This document shows positions 12,628 to 25,306 of a stretch of DNA of 64,000 nucleotides, one piece after another. The notes below the pieces were generated by a model that saw only the letters and a program-made list of their open reading frames with translations, searched no databases and was not told where the DNA came from. Where the stretch lies: contig NC_087070.1 in assembly GCF_963678635.1 (NCBI RefSeq), positions 27,530,057 through 27,594,056 of the forward strand. Reading direction: 5' to 3'. Every line of letters begins with the position of its first letter. Within the stretch, counting starts at the first letter, position 1. A program made the translations under genes and the position numbers. The DNA is from Symsagittifera roscoffensis. Taxonomy: Eukaryota > Xenacoelomorpha > Acoela > Convolutidae.

Positions 12628-13969
12628 AGAACTCTTCATTTGCCTGAAAATGCTTGAGCTGGATTGAGATTTAGTTAGTACGTCCAGGTCACAACCCGAA
12701 ACTTTCCATGAATTAACCAACAATTGACTTGTGACTTAATCAGGGAAAAATAAAAAGAACAATGCTTATTCCAAACACAATAGGTTTCAAACAAAGCTGC
12801 TTTGAAATCGAGCATTGAATCCTCGACTGCGTTTGAAAAGAAGATTTTAACCTCAAAATGAATAGCTTGAATTTGCATAATATGCTTTCAAATTAAATTG
12901 ACTCCTGGGTTTCATTTAGAGTCAGTCGGCAAATAAATTGCCAAAAAGCCGGTAATCTTTGAGATTACGAAACAAAAGACAGTGATTAGAAATACCAAAT
13001 ACAGCTGAGACGACCTTACTATGAAATGACAGATACAAAAAGTCTATGATTACTCAAGTATTTAGCCGCAATTTATGATCGCTCGGCGACTGAACTTTGT
13101 TTCATGCGTTGTTTGGTCTATGATGCGCATTCTAAACCAAACTTGGGGTCAGTGCAAATTGAACTCTCATAACAAAACCGTTGACAGAATAAGCAAGAAG
13201 GCTTAAGAAGTTGCTGCTCAAGCAACTTCAATGATCTAGATAAATTATTTCACTGTCAAGTGCCACAATCAGGTATGGACTGCGGCAAATTCGTAGCAGT
13301 GTCTCTGAGCTGTCCTTTTCCATCCGGGACCTAGTCAAACGACAACTCAGGGTCTTCTTAGTTTCCCTAAACCCCAAAAGAAAAGATCAGACACAGCAGT
13401 TAAAAGAATCGGTGGTTCATAAACATGTCATATTTTAAATTTAACTTCGAGTTTTTTAAATCGGAGCTGTATATGCCTATATGTCGCCAATTTTTGCCAT
13501 AAAACTCATAAACCAGAGCGCCATTGTGTATTGAATAACCAGTATTACAATCGCACGCTCGTCAATTTCGTTTGATATTTTCATTTTTTCTCTCATAACT
13601 TCAAATTAAAGATGCTATTATAGTTTACAGACTAGTGGGCTTCAGCTGTTCATACCCCGTTGCTATAAACAAAAGAGACCGTCCCTAAACCAGTTGTCTC
13701 GGAAGCACTAAACAAGAATAAAATGAGAGATAAAGGCTTCAAATGCCTACTTGAATCATTTTTATACGACTCGTAAGCTCCGATCAGCTGTCGGCAACAA
13801 TAAACTAACGCATCTCAGGTGATTTAAAAAAGATTCGATTCAGCTTGTTTGATAATTTATTCATAATTTATTACAGACTAGTTGCTCGAATATCTCCTGA
13901 GCTGATAAGTATTTTTCCCTTTACTGCAGTGTTACGTAACTTTTTGTAATTTTTCTTGCAATGGTGAAT

Positions 13970-14440
13970 TTTTTGTTCCGACTTTCGGAGAAAGTGCAAT
14001 ATATTCATGCTTGGTGTGGTTTTTTTATTCAGTCGATTTTCGACTTGTTAACTAAAAGTTTTTGACAGAATTTTTTTATACCATCTGCAAGATATTCTTT
14101 TCCTAAGCTCAAATTTCACCTATGATCATTTTTCACAAGTTTGAAAACGGGCTTTTGAAAACTACTAATTTGGCCAATTCGGGATTTTTTAAGTGCGATA
14201 TATTGCGCATTTATAACAGGAGCAAGAAGCAAATTATTGCATTCCGAATTGAATTGAGGCCAGTAATTTAATCCTATTATCACAAGACCAGACGGTAACA
14301 ACATCCTTAGTATTTTACATAACGTTACATAACTTTCTTTTCTCAATTTTTTTTGTCAATCATTGAACCAAAAAAACTTGTCAACTGGCCGCAAGTGCAG
14401 TCGGAACATTCAGGGCTGTGCCCTGATATACGAGCAGTCT
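13970..14440 (+). repeat. Family B (B2) element
   Basis: It starts GTTCCGACTTTCGGAG, contains TTCATGCTTGGTGTGG, and ends with the family terminal segment AGTCGGAACATTCAGGGC, a short stem-loop and GAGCAGTCTTGT. The same B2 layout is found at 28785-29195. B2 is joined head-to-tail to the B1 copy that follows. Confidence 0.72.
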
Positions 14441-14957
14441 TGTTATTCCAACTTTCCTAACAAACGTAACGGAAAATTTGTGCTCGGGGTATTTTTTTTC
14501 TTCAGACAAATTTCGACTTTTTAACTAGCTTTTTTTTGACAGATTTTTTTTATCATTCAAAATGTATTGTTGTCTTGAGCTTAAATTTAAAAAGATACTT
14601 CACCCGTGATCATTTTTCATAAAGTTGTGCGGGTTTAAAGATTGCCATTTTGGCCAACATGGGACAATTAACTCGCGATATATTTCGCGCTATTAACGCG
14701 TTAGCGGAGATTTCATCCGTCTTAGAAATTGTTCCAAATTGGTTGAAAGAAGTTTATTTTCGTAATTGATTTGTTAATAGGATTTGTTACACTTTGTACT
14801 TCATATGGCTTGTGGTGGATGATTTTAACAAAAAAATCTCAAATATAGAAAAAAAAATTATTTTGATTTATTACATTTCATTTTTTCATGTTATTACTGT
14901 TTTATAGACTTTAAAAGGTAGTCAGAACATTCAGAGCTTCACCCTGATACGAGCAGT
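14440..14957 (+). repeat. Family B (B1) element
   Basis: It starts TTCCAACTTTCCTAACAAACG, carries an internal near-palindrome CGCGATATATTTCGCGC, and ends GAACATTCAGAGCTTC then CCCTGATACGAGCAGTC. It matches 11041-11577 in reverse and the split copy at 28480-29402. Confidence 0.75.
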
Positions 14958-15749
14958 CTTGTACCTTCTCACTTTGAAGTGCCATTTGTTTCAGTTTCTT
15001 GTTGCAGCTAAAAAAGCAAACATCGGGAAAATGGATTACATGCATTTTTTAAAGTTGACTGTGACGAACAATTTTGTTATAAACCACTAGGTCAGTATGA
15101 TATAAATTGCGCATTTTAATAACAAAGCAATCATTTTTAAATACTCTTTCATCTGCGAGGAATAGAAAAGAAAAGATTAAAAATTTATAATTTTCCTTTC
15201 TTTTTAATCCGAAATGAAATGCAAAAATCAACATGGGCCATCTGCGCTCTTTCAGTGCAAAACTGGAAAATAAATTGCAGATATAAAAAATTCAGGCTGA
15301 CTCCATCTATAATTTAAAGATACTATAGTAAAATATGTAGCAAAAATAAGGAATTTCGCATCTACTTATAGCTTGAAAACCCGTAATCTGATATCTTTTT
15401 GGTCATATCAGGGAATTCGAACATCTTCAATTTCAAAAGCAGGAAAAGTTAATCATTAAATCGGGTACTCAGAAATTACACGAGGGCAAAAAGGGCAAGG
15501 GTACCTCAACAACCCCGGAGCTCAGATTAGTTTTACAAAATCGTTGTCTTTGCTTCACTCAAGAACAACTTCAAACTAAACAGATCAATGAGTGTCGATC
15601 AATCTAATGCTATAGTTGATCCCGTAACATTATTTTTCAACAGTAAATTTATCTCTCTCCTTCATCTAAAATTAAATGTCAGTCGTACTCTCTTCGGATT
15701 AGGGCACATATCAATTCTGGAGGATAGAGTAAGATCACAAAGCATAACA

Positions 15750-15830
15750 CCAGTGACCGGTTGCTGAACAAATAGCATAGAATGTTCCGACCATATTCAT
15801 AAAAAAAACATGAAAAAAAAACATTTTTTT
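15750..15830 (+). repeat. Family E repeat copy
   Basis: The segment ACCGGTTGCTGAACAAATAG followed by CATAGAATGTTCCGACC matches the family E start seen at 52650-52720 and beside exon 8. Its right end is not clear to me. Confidence 0.5.
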
Positions 15831-16415
15831 TTCTGAATTTTTGTTTTTAAGAGAGGTGGGATCAGGAGAATTAAAAATAAGCTTGGAACGCTATTTGTTA
15901 GACATAATAGGGAACAGTTAACTTCAATATGTTTTCATTGCCAATGAAGCGCTAAAAAAATACTCAAAAATTCTTTTTAGAGTAACTTGCTTAAAAAAGC
16001 TACAAAATTGATGTTTGTAATGTATTTATTTAATGTGGTCATAAGCGTCTATAATACTAGAGCAGCAACCGGCTAAATTTGTTCGCTGCTCTAAATTTGT
16101 CTAGAAAGCAAAATTCTCACGACGATAAACATGGTTTTTCTCCTCAACTCTGAAAGGGCTGACAGCATAGGACAGACCCAGTCCCGCGTGTGCAGAACCA
16201 GTCTCATTTAAACGTGTGCACTCCATCAAAAAAAAACTTGATCGACGCGATTAGATGTGGAACGCATTCAAATTTTGATACAAAAACACTATCATTGCAA
16301 TAGTTAGTGATTGTGCAGAGGTGGTCAGTGAGATTAGATTATTACCAGCAACAGGACAAGGATGAGGGAAGTGAGTACGTATGGCTAACTGTTAATATGT
16401 ATTGAGATGACTAAC

Positions 16416-16540
16416 TGGGCACTTGTAGTTTGATCACTACTCTGTTCTCCCCGTACTCATTGTGACACTGACACATGTACTCGCCCTGGTCACTGCTCTG
16501 CACATGTCCAATCGCCAGTCTGTTGTCAGTCTGCATAGCC
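16416..16540 (-). CDS. Exon 5 of Ig-domain gene: C-terminal half of Ig3
   Basis: The acceptor is TTTTGGCATAG followed by GGCTATG; the donor is GTTAGT. The exon is 125 nt, phase 2 to 1. I preferred this acceptor over the CAG nine bases downstream because only this one keeps the frame from exon 4. It encodes RLAIGHVQSSDQGEYMCQC (D-x-G-x-Y-x-C) and ends VVIKLQVP, the G strand of Ig3. An extra cysteine lies two residues after the canonical one. Confidence 0.85.
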
Positions 16541-18216
16541 CTATGCCAAAATACAAAATACATACTCTCTCAGTCAACGTCGCCATTATGTCAAATTATA
16601 AAACACACTTTGCAGAAATCGTGACACGAGAGGGTAATTTAGCATTAAAGTACCACCATGTCTGTAGCTTCTTAACTATTAAATAATTAAAGCTCTGCTA
16701 AGATATAAGACAAAATCAGGCTATTGACTTCACCTTATAAATATTATGGCTTTAAATCTACAGCACAAAAAAAAACATCTTTAACAGTTCAGTTCTCAGG
16801 GAAAATATGGTAGTGCGATGCATTCGCGGTGGTGTGGGTGCAAAGATCATTCAATGTTGCCGCTTCCCATTTTTTATTGAATTCAAAAAAGGATAGACTT
16901 GAAATTGAATTGCGCAATTTGAACGACAGAAGCCAAAAAGGCGCCTTACTTTTCTAGACACGGAGTCTAATTCAATTGATGTCAAGGGGGTTCTTTTTTA
17001 TCTTCCATTATAATAACGGCACAATAAATCTTTCAAAGCATGAAAAATAGCGGTGCATTAAACACATTGTTTAATGATATTCAGAATCTTGTTTGAGAGC
17101 AATTTTGAAAGAGGTGATTTTCGGTACACATATTTATGACGATTGTAGACAAGATGGCGTACTAAAACCATTTATTTGCAAAAAAAAAGAATTGTAAGAT
17201 GCCTTTTAAACACTTGTGGATGTAAAATAGCAAGACCAAAGAGGCCAATGAATGATTTTTATCATTTCATTTTACAAAATGATTTAGCAATTTTTGCAAT
17301 CCAATTTGAACCATAAACTATTACGAGCATGTGTTGCTTAAAATATGAACTTAATTTGGCATAATAACAAAGCCCTTACAACCGCTTTTGGCTTGAAAGT
17401 GGGGTCGGTCGGACTGTTTTTTGTGCTAAGCTTTTGCAGCATGGGCGTAACGATTAGCATGTGTGCCTATTAGCATGCGTTAATTGCTTTAACTGGGTGC
17501 GCTTTCAGCCGAAAAACAAATAAGCCTAAAATTTCAAATCATTTCGAAAACCACTTGATGGCCAAATTTGAATAAAAAAAACGTGAAATTGCAAATCGTC
17601 AAACCACAGTCTTTTACATGGGTCTGCTAATGGACACACATGCTAGTAGGCCAAATGATTTTGTTGTGAAAACATTTTCAAATTTTTTTGACGGCTCATA
17701 TTACATAGCAAAACCACAAATTTATGAAATTTCTTTCAAAAATCCAAACAGTGGAATCACGGAGTTGCTTACGTTCACGTGGGAAAAAAAATAATATGAG
17801 AACATAGCAGAACTTAGAAACGGATCTACTTAGCAATCTCTCCCCCTAATTTACTATATTTATTTATAGGGGTGGAGATTGCTAAGTTGATCCTTAAAAA
17901 CATCTATGAAAAGGGTCCAGCAAACACCTATAACCCGGATCGAGGTGCTCGATTTATATTTCGATTTTCTCGACAAAATCGGTATGTTTCGACCGTCTCA
18001 ACCACATATTGCGACTTTCTCGATCTAACAAAAAAAGTGTTAGACTTTGATCCACCCAGCTCAGATATGTTTCGACTTTCTCGGCCAAAATTCGATATCT
18101 TTTGACATTATCGACATTTTTCTAAAGTTTTTTGTTCGGCTGCGCATAGATGTTTCGACTTTGGTGTGTTTTAAAACGGGCCCAGTGAACCTGGTTGGCT
18201 TTGATGCGTTGGTTAC
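16541..18216 (-). other. Intron 4 of the Ig-domain gene
   Basis: Interrupts Ig3, between donor GTAACC (18211-18216) and acceptor GGCATAG. It is AT-rich with no matched repeat. The long plus-strand open frame that starts at 18047 and crosses the end of this intron is antisense to exon 4 and is not a gene. Confidence 0.72.
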
Positions 18217-18361
18217 CTGGTGGCTGGTATTTCAGTGCCGCCTACTCTGCTCCAGTAGCAGGACACTCTGGGCTGTCCAATCATGGGACAACTCAACACC
18301 ACACTCTGCGAAACGAACCCAGTCTGCACCATCACCCCATTCATGTCCACCCGAGGGGGGT
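18217..18361 (-). CDS. Exon 4 of Ig-domain gene: N-terminal half of Ig3
   Basis: The acceptor is GTTTGTTTAG followed by ACCCCCC; the donor is CACCAG then GTAACC. The exon is 145 nt, phase 1 to 2. It encodes PPRVDMNGVMVQTGFVSQSV, then VVLSCPMIG (B-strand cysteine) and VSCYWSRV (core tryptophan with a preceding extra cysteine that could pair with the extra one in exon 5). Confidence 0.86.
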
Positions 18362-19884
18362 CTAAACAAACGCAACACACAACAATACACATTCTCCAGG
18401 CGTTCATTCATTCTATATAATAGGCCAAAATTTGGTACACTTATGATACTTATCTATGGAAGAATGAATAAATCTAACAGAAAGATGGGGCAGACCTTAA
18501 GAAAATATTATGGACAAAAATTTGCCTGCGCTACTTTTACTGTGTTAACTAATCATAAAAACAGCAGAATCATTTTTCCATATATGCCTTTTTTATGGTG
18601 CCCAACTATCATACCTAGACCAAAAAAAATTAGTTTCGACATGCTGGCTGCTGAGACTCCTATATAAATCATTGCTGTGCTTGAAAACACCTGAACAACA
18701 TGTCAATTTTGTCAAAATGTTCTTTTTTCTCTTCAATGAAAAAATCGAAAACATTCAAGTAAAAACAAGCACATGTAACCAAATGCCTTGCAAAAATATA
18801 GCACATTGATATAAATTGAAGTGCCGAGTAATAAAAATATAATTATTAGCTTCTCTACATAAAACAGCGGCATATCCTCTAAAAGTCTCTAATTATAAAA
18901 TAAAAATCTCTTCGTAATTGCAGGTATTGCCGAGTTAATTATAGTCCGACTGTTGAGTAATTGTACAGGTAGTTGATTGCCATATTCACTCTCGATCCAT
19001 TTGCTTATTACAATAGACCAATTAGCATAAAAATAGCAGACTTATTGTAGTTGTCGTCGTCCAAAATGCATTCAGAGTCAAGATACGAGTTGAATTTTAA
19101 ATACATTCTTTGATAAGCTACTTGTTTTTCGGAGAACGAATTCTTGAACGGGTTCAACTGCTTACAATTTCTGAATGAATAAAAGTGAACATTTTTTCTT
19201 GAGAAGTGAGTATTTTTTGATGAAAAAAGACTTCTTAAAATATCAACTTCCAACAGCAGGCATTTTTTTATTTGAGAATTCAGAAGAAACGTAGCATTCA
19301 GCTTATTTCAACTTCAATAGTTTTTCTAGGGTTCTTAATGAGCTGCCGGAAATTTGCGTTCCAGTTCCAAGTTGGAACTTTTTATTGAACTTCAGAAGAA
19401 AATATCTAGGAAAAGAATCTTGAGTTTCAACTGAGATCTATAAATTTAATGACATGAAAGCGAATTTTCAGTCTAAAATAGAAGCCGGAATCGATCGACA
19501 GAAGCTTTGAAGTATCTCCCTAATTTGATGCAATCAATTATTAGGCTCTACTTCTAAAACCCAAGAGAGATCCGACATTCCTCAATTGAAATAGTCTGGG
19601 TTTCATTTCTCAGGCTTTGAATAAATGAATACATTAGAATTAAGAGTGTCCGATCCAAGGAATTACCATGTTATTGTTTGATAGATACCCTAATGAATAT
19701 TTGAAATATCTTCAGATGCGAAGAATGCATTCTTTGATTACCCAATCTGAGAATTTTGAGTAAATATATTCATGAATCATGCTTAGTTTGTTTCCATTTA
19801 TTAAGTAAGGACCAATTTCTAAAGTTGAGCAAACCATTTTTTTTCCGGAAAAGCTCCTTTAAAGTTTCTGTTTGATGTACTTAC
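18362..19884 (-). other. Intron 3 of the Ig-domain gene
   Basis: AT-rich intron between Ig2 and Ig3. Near 18433-18615 there are GGTACACTTATGATACTTA and a loosely inverted CAACTATCATACC, reminiscent of the inverted-repeat elements at 56.5-57.8 kb, but too weak to call. Otherwise I see nothing. Confidence 0.65.
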
Positions 19885-20172
19885 AGACGACTTTAATGAA
19901 CCCATTTGAACTGTTGAAGTTGTCGGAGCCGGGCTTAGAAGCCACGCAAAAGTAGGAGCCCTCGTCTCTCGGCTCCACATTCCTTATCTGCAGTCCGAAC
20001 TGATCCGAACTTATTCTGGAGTCTGCCGACACATCTATCTGTACTCCGTTGTGGAACCACCTAGTAGTGCTCCCTCCTCGTTGAAAGGAAGTTTTCAGCT
20101 GACAGGACAGAGTCGCAATCTCACCCCACAGAACTGTTTTGTCTTCTGGCACTTTGACAAAGTTTTCATTGG
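19885..20172 (-). CDS. Exon 3 of Ig-domain gene: complete Ig2
   Basis: The acceptor is TTTGTTTCAG followed by CCAATGAA; the donor is GTAAGT. The exon is 288 nt, exactly 96 codons, phase 1 to 1, so a whole Ig domain sits in one symmetrical exon. It shows IATLSCQLK (B-strand cysteine), TTRWFHNGVQ (core tryptophan) and EPRDEGSYFCVAS (D-x-G-x-Y-x-C), then FIKVV. Ig1 also has the W-F-H-N-G motif. Confidence 0.92.
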
Positions 20173-23100
20173 CTGAAACAAAGGAATCAAAATGAAAATG
20201 AAAACATTATAAGTAATTATCAGGAATAGTAACTTTCGACATCTTTTAGCTTATTTTCGGCTCCAATATTGGCTGAAAAATTGAGTTTTTGGCAACAAAA
20301 GAAAACTTTTCGGCAATTGTCAGTTTTGCGCTAGATTAAATCTAAAATATGCTTTTCCAACATCAGTTTGGTTAACTTTCTCCTCTTAAATATGGGGATG
20401 GCCCAAAGTATAGTTACAAGATGAAGTCATGTAGGGCAAAAACCTTCGCCTGAAAAACAACATAAAACTAGCCTAGATTTCAAGGCAACCATAGAGGCAA
20501 CACTACAGCTAGTAATTTTCATTTGAAACTGAAAGGGTCCTTCCTAGGCATTTTTGTTTCCAAATTTGGGCAATCTTTGTTTTCGGGACGAACTGGAGTA
20601 CTTTCGCCACTTTTCGGCTGAGCCGTAAATTAAGATTCCTGGAAATTATGCTATCATGATCAAGAAGTAAATTTTGTTTGAAACTTTTGAACTTATATGA
20701 GTCACCCAGTTCAGTTCAATGTTTACAAAAACTCCCAAAAGGTTACTATTTTTTAAAAACTTAGCAAAAAAATTAACTTGATAGAACAAAATGGTAGAAC
20801 AAACATTTAAAATTGGAATCACATATCGAGTTAGGAGGGCAAAATTGACCATTTCTTAATAAATTGGCGTTTCCTATTACCCCTAACTGGCACGTTAAAT
20901 ATGCAGCTTGACCTGGTACAAATGAGCAGGTCCATTCATGGCATAATATGGTAATAGACCCTTGCTTAATTTAACCCCCCTACGAGGGGCAATGAAAATG
21001 ACACCAGGGGGTGGTTCATATTACTTTTCCCGTGAAATAAAGAAATAACCATCATCTCAACTCCCGCGTCAAAGAGCGTCCAAATGACACGAGCACAAAT
21101 AGCATCCAATCAATTTTCCTGCGGCCTTAACGAAGGAGCTACCTGCTTAAGCTACTATACCCAGCCCACCGTATTGAGAGAAACGTCACTATATCAGTGT
21201 GTATGTGACAGGGCAAAAGTGGAAAATAATTCAGCGGGCATTTAAGACGCGGCGGTACTTGCTCTAGGGCAATTCCCATGGTATATTAATCGACCAACAA
21301 ACGGCGGCAAACGGACCACCAAACCGAAAAGATATACACCTATATGTTCTGAAAGCTTGCTATGATACTTTAAGTTCTTGAAATCAAATATTATTCGCAT
21401 GATTGAATGTTTCTGAAATAATCTATTGATTGCGGGAAAAATGTCTAAAACTGTTTTTAAAACGTTGCGAGCTTTTTTTTCGATCAAGAATTAATTTGGG
21501 ACTTGAGCTGAAATTTCACGTCAAACTGAAGAATCCTTCGTTTAAGTCCTCCAATTTTGCATGCATTAGCACTCCGTGCATTAAGTATTCGACTGCCAGG
21601 GTGGAACAGAACGTCTTAATCACCTGAGCGCTAATGGCCAACAATCATTTAGAGAGCCCTTAGCTTGTTGGGTCAGAAAATCAATTTAGAAAAACTGCCT
21701 CTAATCTGAGATAGTTAAGACCTTACAATTAAGTGACCATTGTTCTTTGTAAAATTCAGAAAACGAATGGCAGATAAAAATTTGCATTACTTTATAAAAA
21801 ATAAACAGATTAAACATTTAAAATGTTAGAAAAAATCATGCTGAAAAATACCAATGAATAGAGGAAAGTGATGCTAGTGCTATGAAAAAATTTCAATATT
21901 AAAGCAGGCAGGTAACAATGAAGTGAAGTTAGCAAAGTTCAAATTGGATTTTTATTGGGAATCTTTTGGTTTCCGCTTTCGAGCAACTTTTAATTAGCCA
22001 TAAATTGTGACTGATCACATATACTAATTGCAGCCGTATGAGTTTAACATGGAAACCTGATATAGCAGGGAGATAAAAATAGAGCCAAGATATCAGACGA
22101 CTTTGATATGAGGCGACTTAATAAAAAGTAGCCAGACATTTATTAAGCCAGCGTCCAACTGGTTTTAGCCAGCATGTACTCTAGATCAGGTGGCCGAGAT
22201 TGGCGAGATTGGATAAATTGGCTGCCCGATTTCACTTTCTGATATACCAATGTCACACAATTGCCCAACACCTGCAGCGTTTGAACTCATGAAAACGATC
22301 CAAAGTCCCAAGTAAACTAGCTATAAAAGATATATCAAAATTTATGGAACTCGAAACGCCGTATCTGATGACAAAATACCTGTTGTTTGTATCCAACATC
22401 AATTATTTACGGGGAAAAATAAATAATTGAGCAAACTGAGAGGTGTTTTTTTATCTGCTTAACATACTTGCCTCCCCCCTCACCACAACATGTGTATAAC
22501 ACTAAAACGGAGCAAATCTAACCATTAAGCATTGCAAATATTGAAACTGGTCTGCATGTCCACCTTTTAGAATGAGCGAAGATAGTTAAAGAATTCCATT
22601 CTGTCTCACATTCTGACAAAAATGATCCTGGCGGACTGTCAGTGGGTCCGACTATCCAATTCAAGATTAAAAGGCGGATACTGTCCACCACTTATACCCA
22701 AAACCTTCTAAAAATGTATCAGAAATCTGGCGATATCTCAAATGACAATAATTCGATTGCGGTTGACATTCTGTTGTGAATTACTCAAAACAGCGTTGTT
22801 TTAACGATAACAGTAAATTTAAGGTTTTTTAATATATAATGTCTAAATTTTGTGTTCGAGGAAAAAATGAACAATTAAAGGGGTTGCTATTGGAAATTTC
22901 TTACCACAAAAAAATATTTGGCAAAAAATAGTTGCTATAATTCCGTGAGACATTTTGGGGAAAGTTGTTCCACAGCAAGTACAATGCAATGACCCCTGCT
23001 AATCAGTGAAGCTTTGATTTCATTAGAGAAACCTGCGCGGTGTGTGAAAGTCTGTCTTCATATTAAACTCGTTCAGCACTGATGCATCGCCAATTGAATG

Positions 23101-24106
23101 AACAAATTTTGAGTGAAGTGACTGGACCACAAAAGAAGTTCTCTTAAATTTTTAATAGCCAATACTTTGGCAAATAGATGAAAATGTCAGTGAACTTTTT
23201 TCCATTCGGAAGAGCGCCCATCAAAAAAAATACCTTTGGAAAGAAAACAATGGAAATTAAAAGAACTTACAAATGCCGATAAAGCCCAACATAAGAGCGT
23301 CGATGCATTAAAAACTGAGTCATTTTCACGCGATGTTGATTAAATTAGATTGTTTTTAAAAAATTGAAATTGCAGGTTGACAAAACTACAAAGAAACGTT
23401 GCAAACACCGCTATAAAAGGAGGCACTTAAATCAAAAATGAAGGAAAAACTTACTGCTTAAAAATGGAATAAAAAAATAACAATTTCATTCAAGTAATTC
23501 GGGTGAAAACATTTTAAGAGCAGTGTATATCTATTCAATTGAATATATGGAGTGTTTAGTTGATTTTATGATCAAAAATAGAATTTTGAGAGCAAAAAAT
23601 TGCTGATTAATTTGTTACTGTAAAATGGCTACACAAATTCCGATCCGCATTATAGCATCAAATTATAATAGTTTTTTCAAGCTACTCTTGCATATTTTTG
23701 CTGGAAGATGAAATTATTATAGCTTGTTTCATCCTGTTTGATATTTTTGATGTTGATTGAAGCAAAAAGTAATCAGCCCCGGTAATGTCTGATATTCGCC
23801 CAAGGGAAGGAACTAAAGAGCCTCCTTACAAAGACCCTATTTAGTCAAGGGTGAACTTAATGTCTACGTGAATTTCTCACATAAAGGGGGGAGTGGAATT
23901 TGACGACATGATGACCACATGGAAAGCCTTTTTAGTGAGTATTCCGCTTCCGAACAGATAATTCAGAAAGTTACCTAAGTTGCCGAGAGAAGCTGGGATG
24001 AGATTCTGAGACTCAGATATCCCTTTTTAGGTCAACCAAATTGATCTCCCGAGCTCTCTTAAGACACAATAAAAACTCTAATTTGCCAAAATTTCTATGG
24101 CACATC

Positions 24107-24536
24107 CAGGGAGCGGATTTAGGGGGGATGCCTTCCTAGGGGATTTGACACCCTCACCCCTCACCACGCAAAGTATTATTTTGGTATTATTTTATCCCCC
24201 TTTGGTATTATTTTATGACATCTATTTTCGGCCAATTAACCCAATAAACTTTATAATGGCGCCTTTGGCGCCAATATGTACTAATTTTGAAGGGGAACGT
24301 GCACCAAAAAATTACTATTTTTTGGACAAAATTTTCCAAAAAGTGCCCAAAAACTGCATTTTTGACTTGTTTTGTTTTAAGTTTGCCTGTGGCGCAAAAA
24401 AATTGTCAAAATAGGGTCTTTATAGTGTTCTGGGAGCGCTCGGAAAATCAGTTTGGTCGTCCTAAAAAAGGTCGACAAAATTTTCGAAAAATTTCTGAAA
24501 ATACGCCCCTTTAAGAAAATCATAGATCCGCCCCTG
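24107..24536 (+). mobile_element. hAT-like MITE (GGGGCGGAT family), copy 1
   Basis: The 430-bp element starts CAGGGAGCGGATTTAGG and ends ATAGATCCGCCCCTG, which are imperfect terminal inverted repeats. The flanking 8 bp are GGCACATC (24099-24106) and GCCACATC (24537-24544), a 7/8 target duplication. An 8-bp duplication with CAGGGG-type ends is typical of hAT-derived MITEs. Internally it has TTTGGTATTATTTTA and a GGCGCCTTTGGCGCC palindrome shared with the other copies. No coding capacity. Confidence 0.8.
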
Positions 24537-25273
24537 GCCACATCTATGCTGATCCTTATGTCCTGAAACTGAGAATTTGTTTTGATTCTATTTTCGGAAT
24601 AAATTTCACAATGAAATACCCACTTCTGCAAGCAAAAAAAATTCATCTTATTAACCCTGATTAAGAATTTAAGTTCAAACTGATTAAAAGCTTTCAAAAA
24701 CACACCAGGAACTTCGTCCCGGAAAGAAGGAAATTCGAAAGTATTTCCGCAATATAATTTTAAGCTGTTCATTGCATCATATGAAAAAAAAAATCTTTTG
24801 GGGCGTCTCTCAAATGGAGCAGAGAGGATGGATACAATTTATTGGTTTCCTTACAAAGCTCCAGCTAATATTATGAGGCCTCCAATTGTCCCCCATGACA
24901 AAAACGGCGCCTGGGTTACTAGCCTAAGGGCCATTAAACAGAACCATAATATACAGGAATGATCAATGCCAAACATTTTTTTTTCTGGGAAACGGCAACC
25001 GGGGAAGTCCAAAAAATGTCAGATTTGTTTTGCGTAACACATTTCAAAAACGTATCATGCCATGTAATAACAAAGATTAATCTGACATGTGCGTTTTCGG
25101 TTAGGTGGTTTTGCTATTAATAGTGGGACGTGATCAAATATCATAAATAGCTGGTGGACAATATTTGAGGGACAAAAGAAGAGGAGTGTGTGACGGACTA
25201 GTGGCGCCTGGCTTTGTTGTCAGAATGCAACACACATTGTCAATTAATGTGCACCTGAGGTACAAGACTGCTG

Positions 25274-25306
25274 AGGAGAGAGAGAGAGAGAAAGAGAGAA
25301 GAGAGC
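25274..25306 (+). repeat. GA-rich simple repeat
   Basis: A run of GAGAG units with A-rich interruptions. Simple-sequence microsatellite within intron 2; no further function is visible. Confidence 0.8.

Larger units (their letters stand above)
10088..16415 (-). other. Intron 5 of the Ig-domain gene, repeat-rich
   Basis: A 6.3-kb intron holding family C copies (about 10470-10590 and 10940-11040), family B copies (11041-11577, 13970-14440, 14440-14957), a family E copy (15750-15830) and a C-rich tract at 12598-12627. No further exon is visible. A frame around 16090-16230 on the minus strand is open but shows no Ig motif. Confidence 0.7.

Noticed and set aside
11041-14957. Classifying family B as Helitron outright
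   Set aside because: A terminal hairpin is present but the CTRR end and TC start are not evident, and no Rep/helicase sequence is in the window.
16090-16230. Extra exon of the Ig gene on the minus strand
   Set aside because: The frame is open but short, lacks Ig residues, and exon 5 joins exon 6 in phase without it.
18047-18667. 206-codon plus-strand open frame
   Set aside because: It is antisense to Ig exon 4, whose splice sites and Ig residues are clear on the minus strand; the plus-strand translation has no domain.
24097-24514. Open frames in the region of the MITE
   Set aside because: They follow the MITE sequence and its palindromes, recur in decayed form at other copies, and lack protein features.
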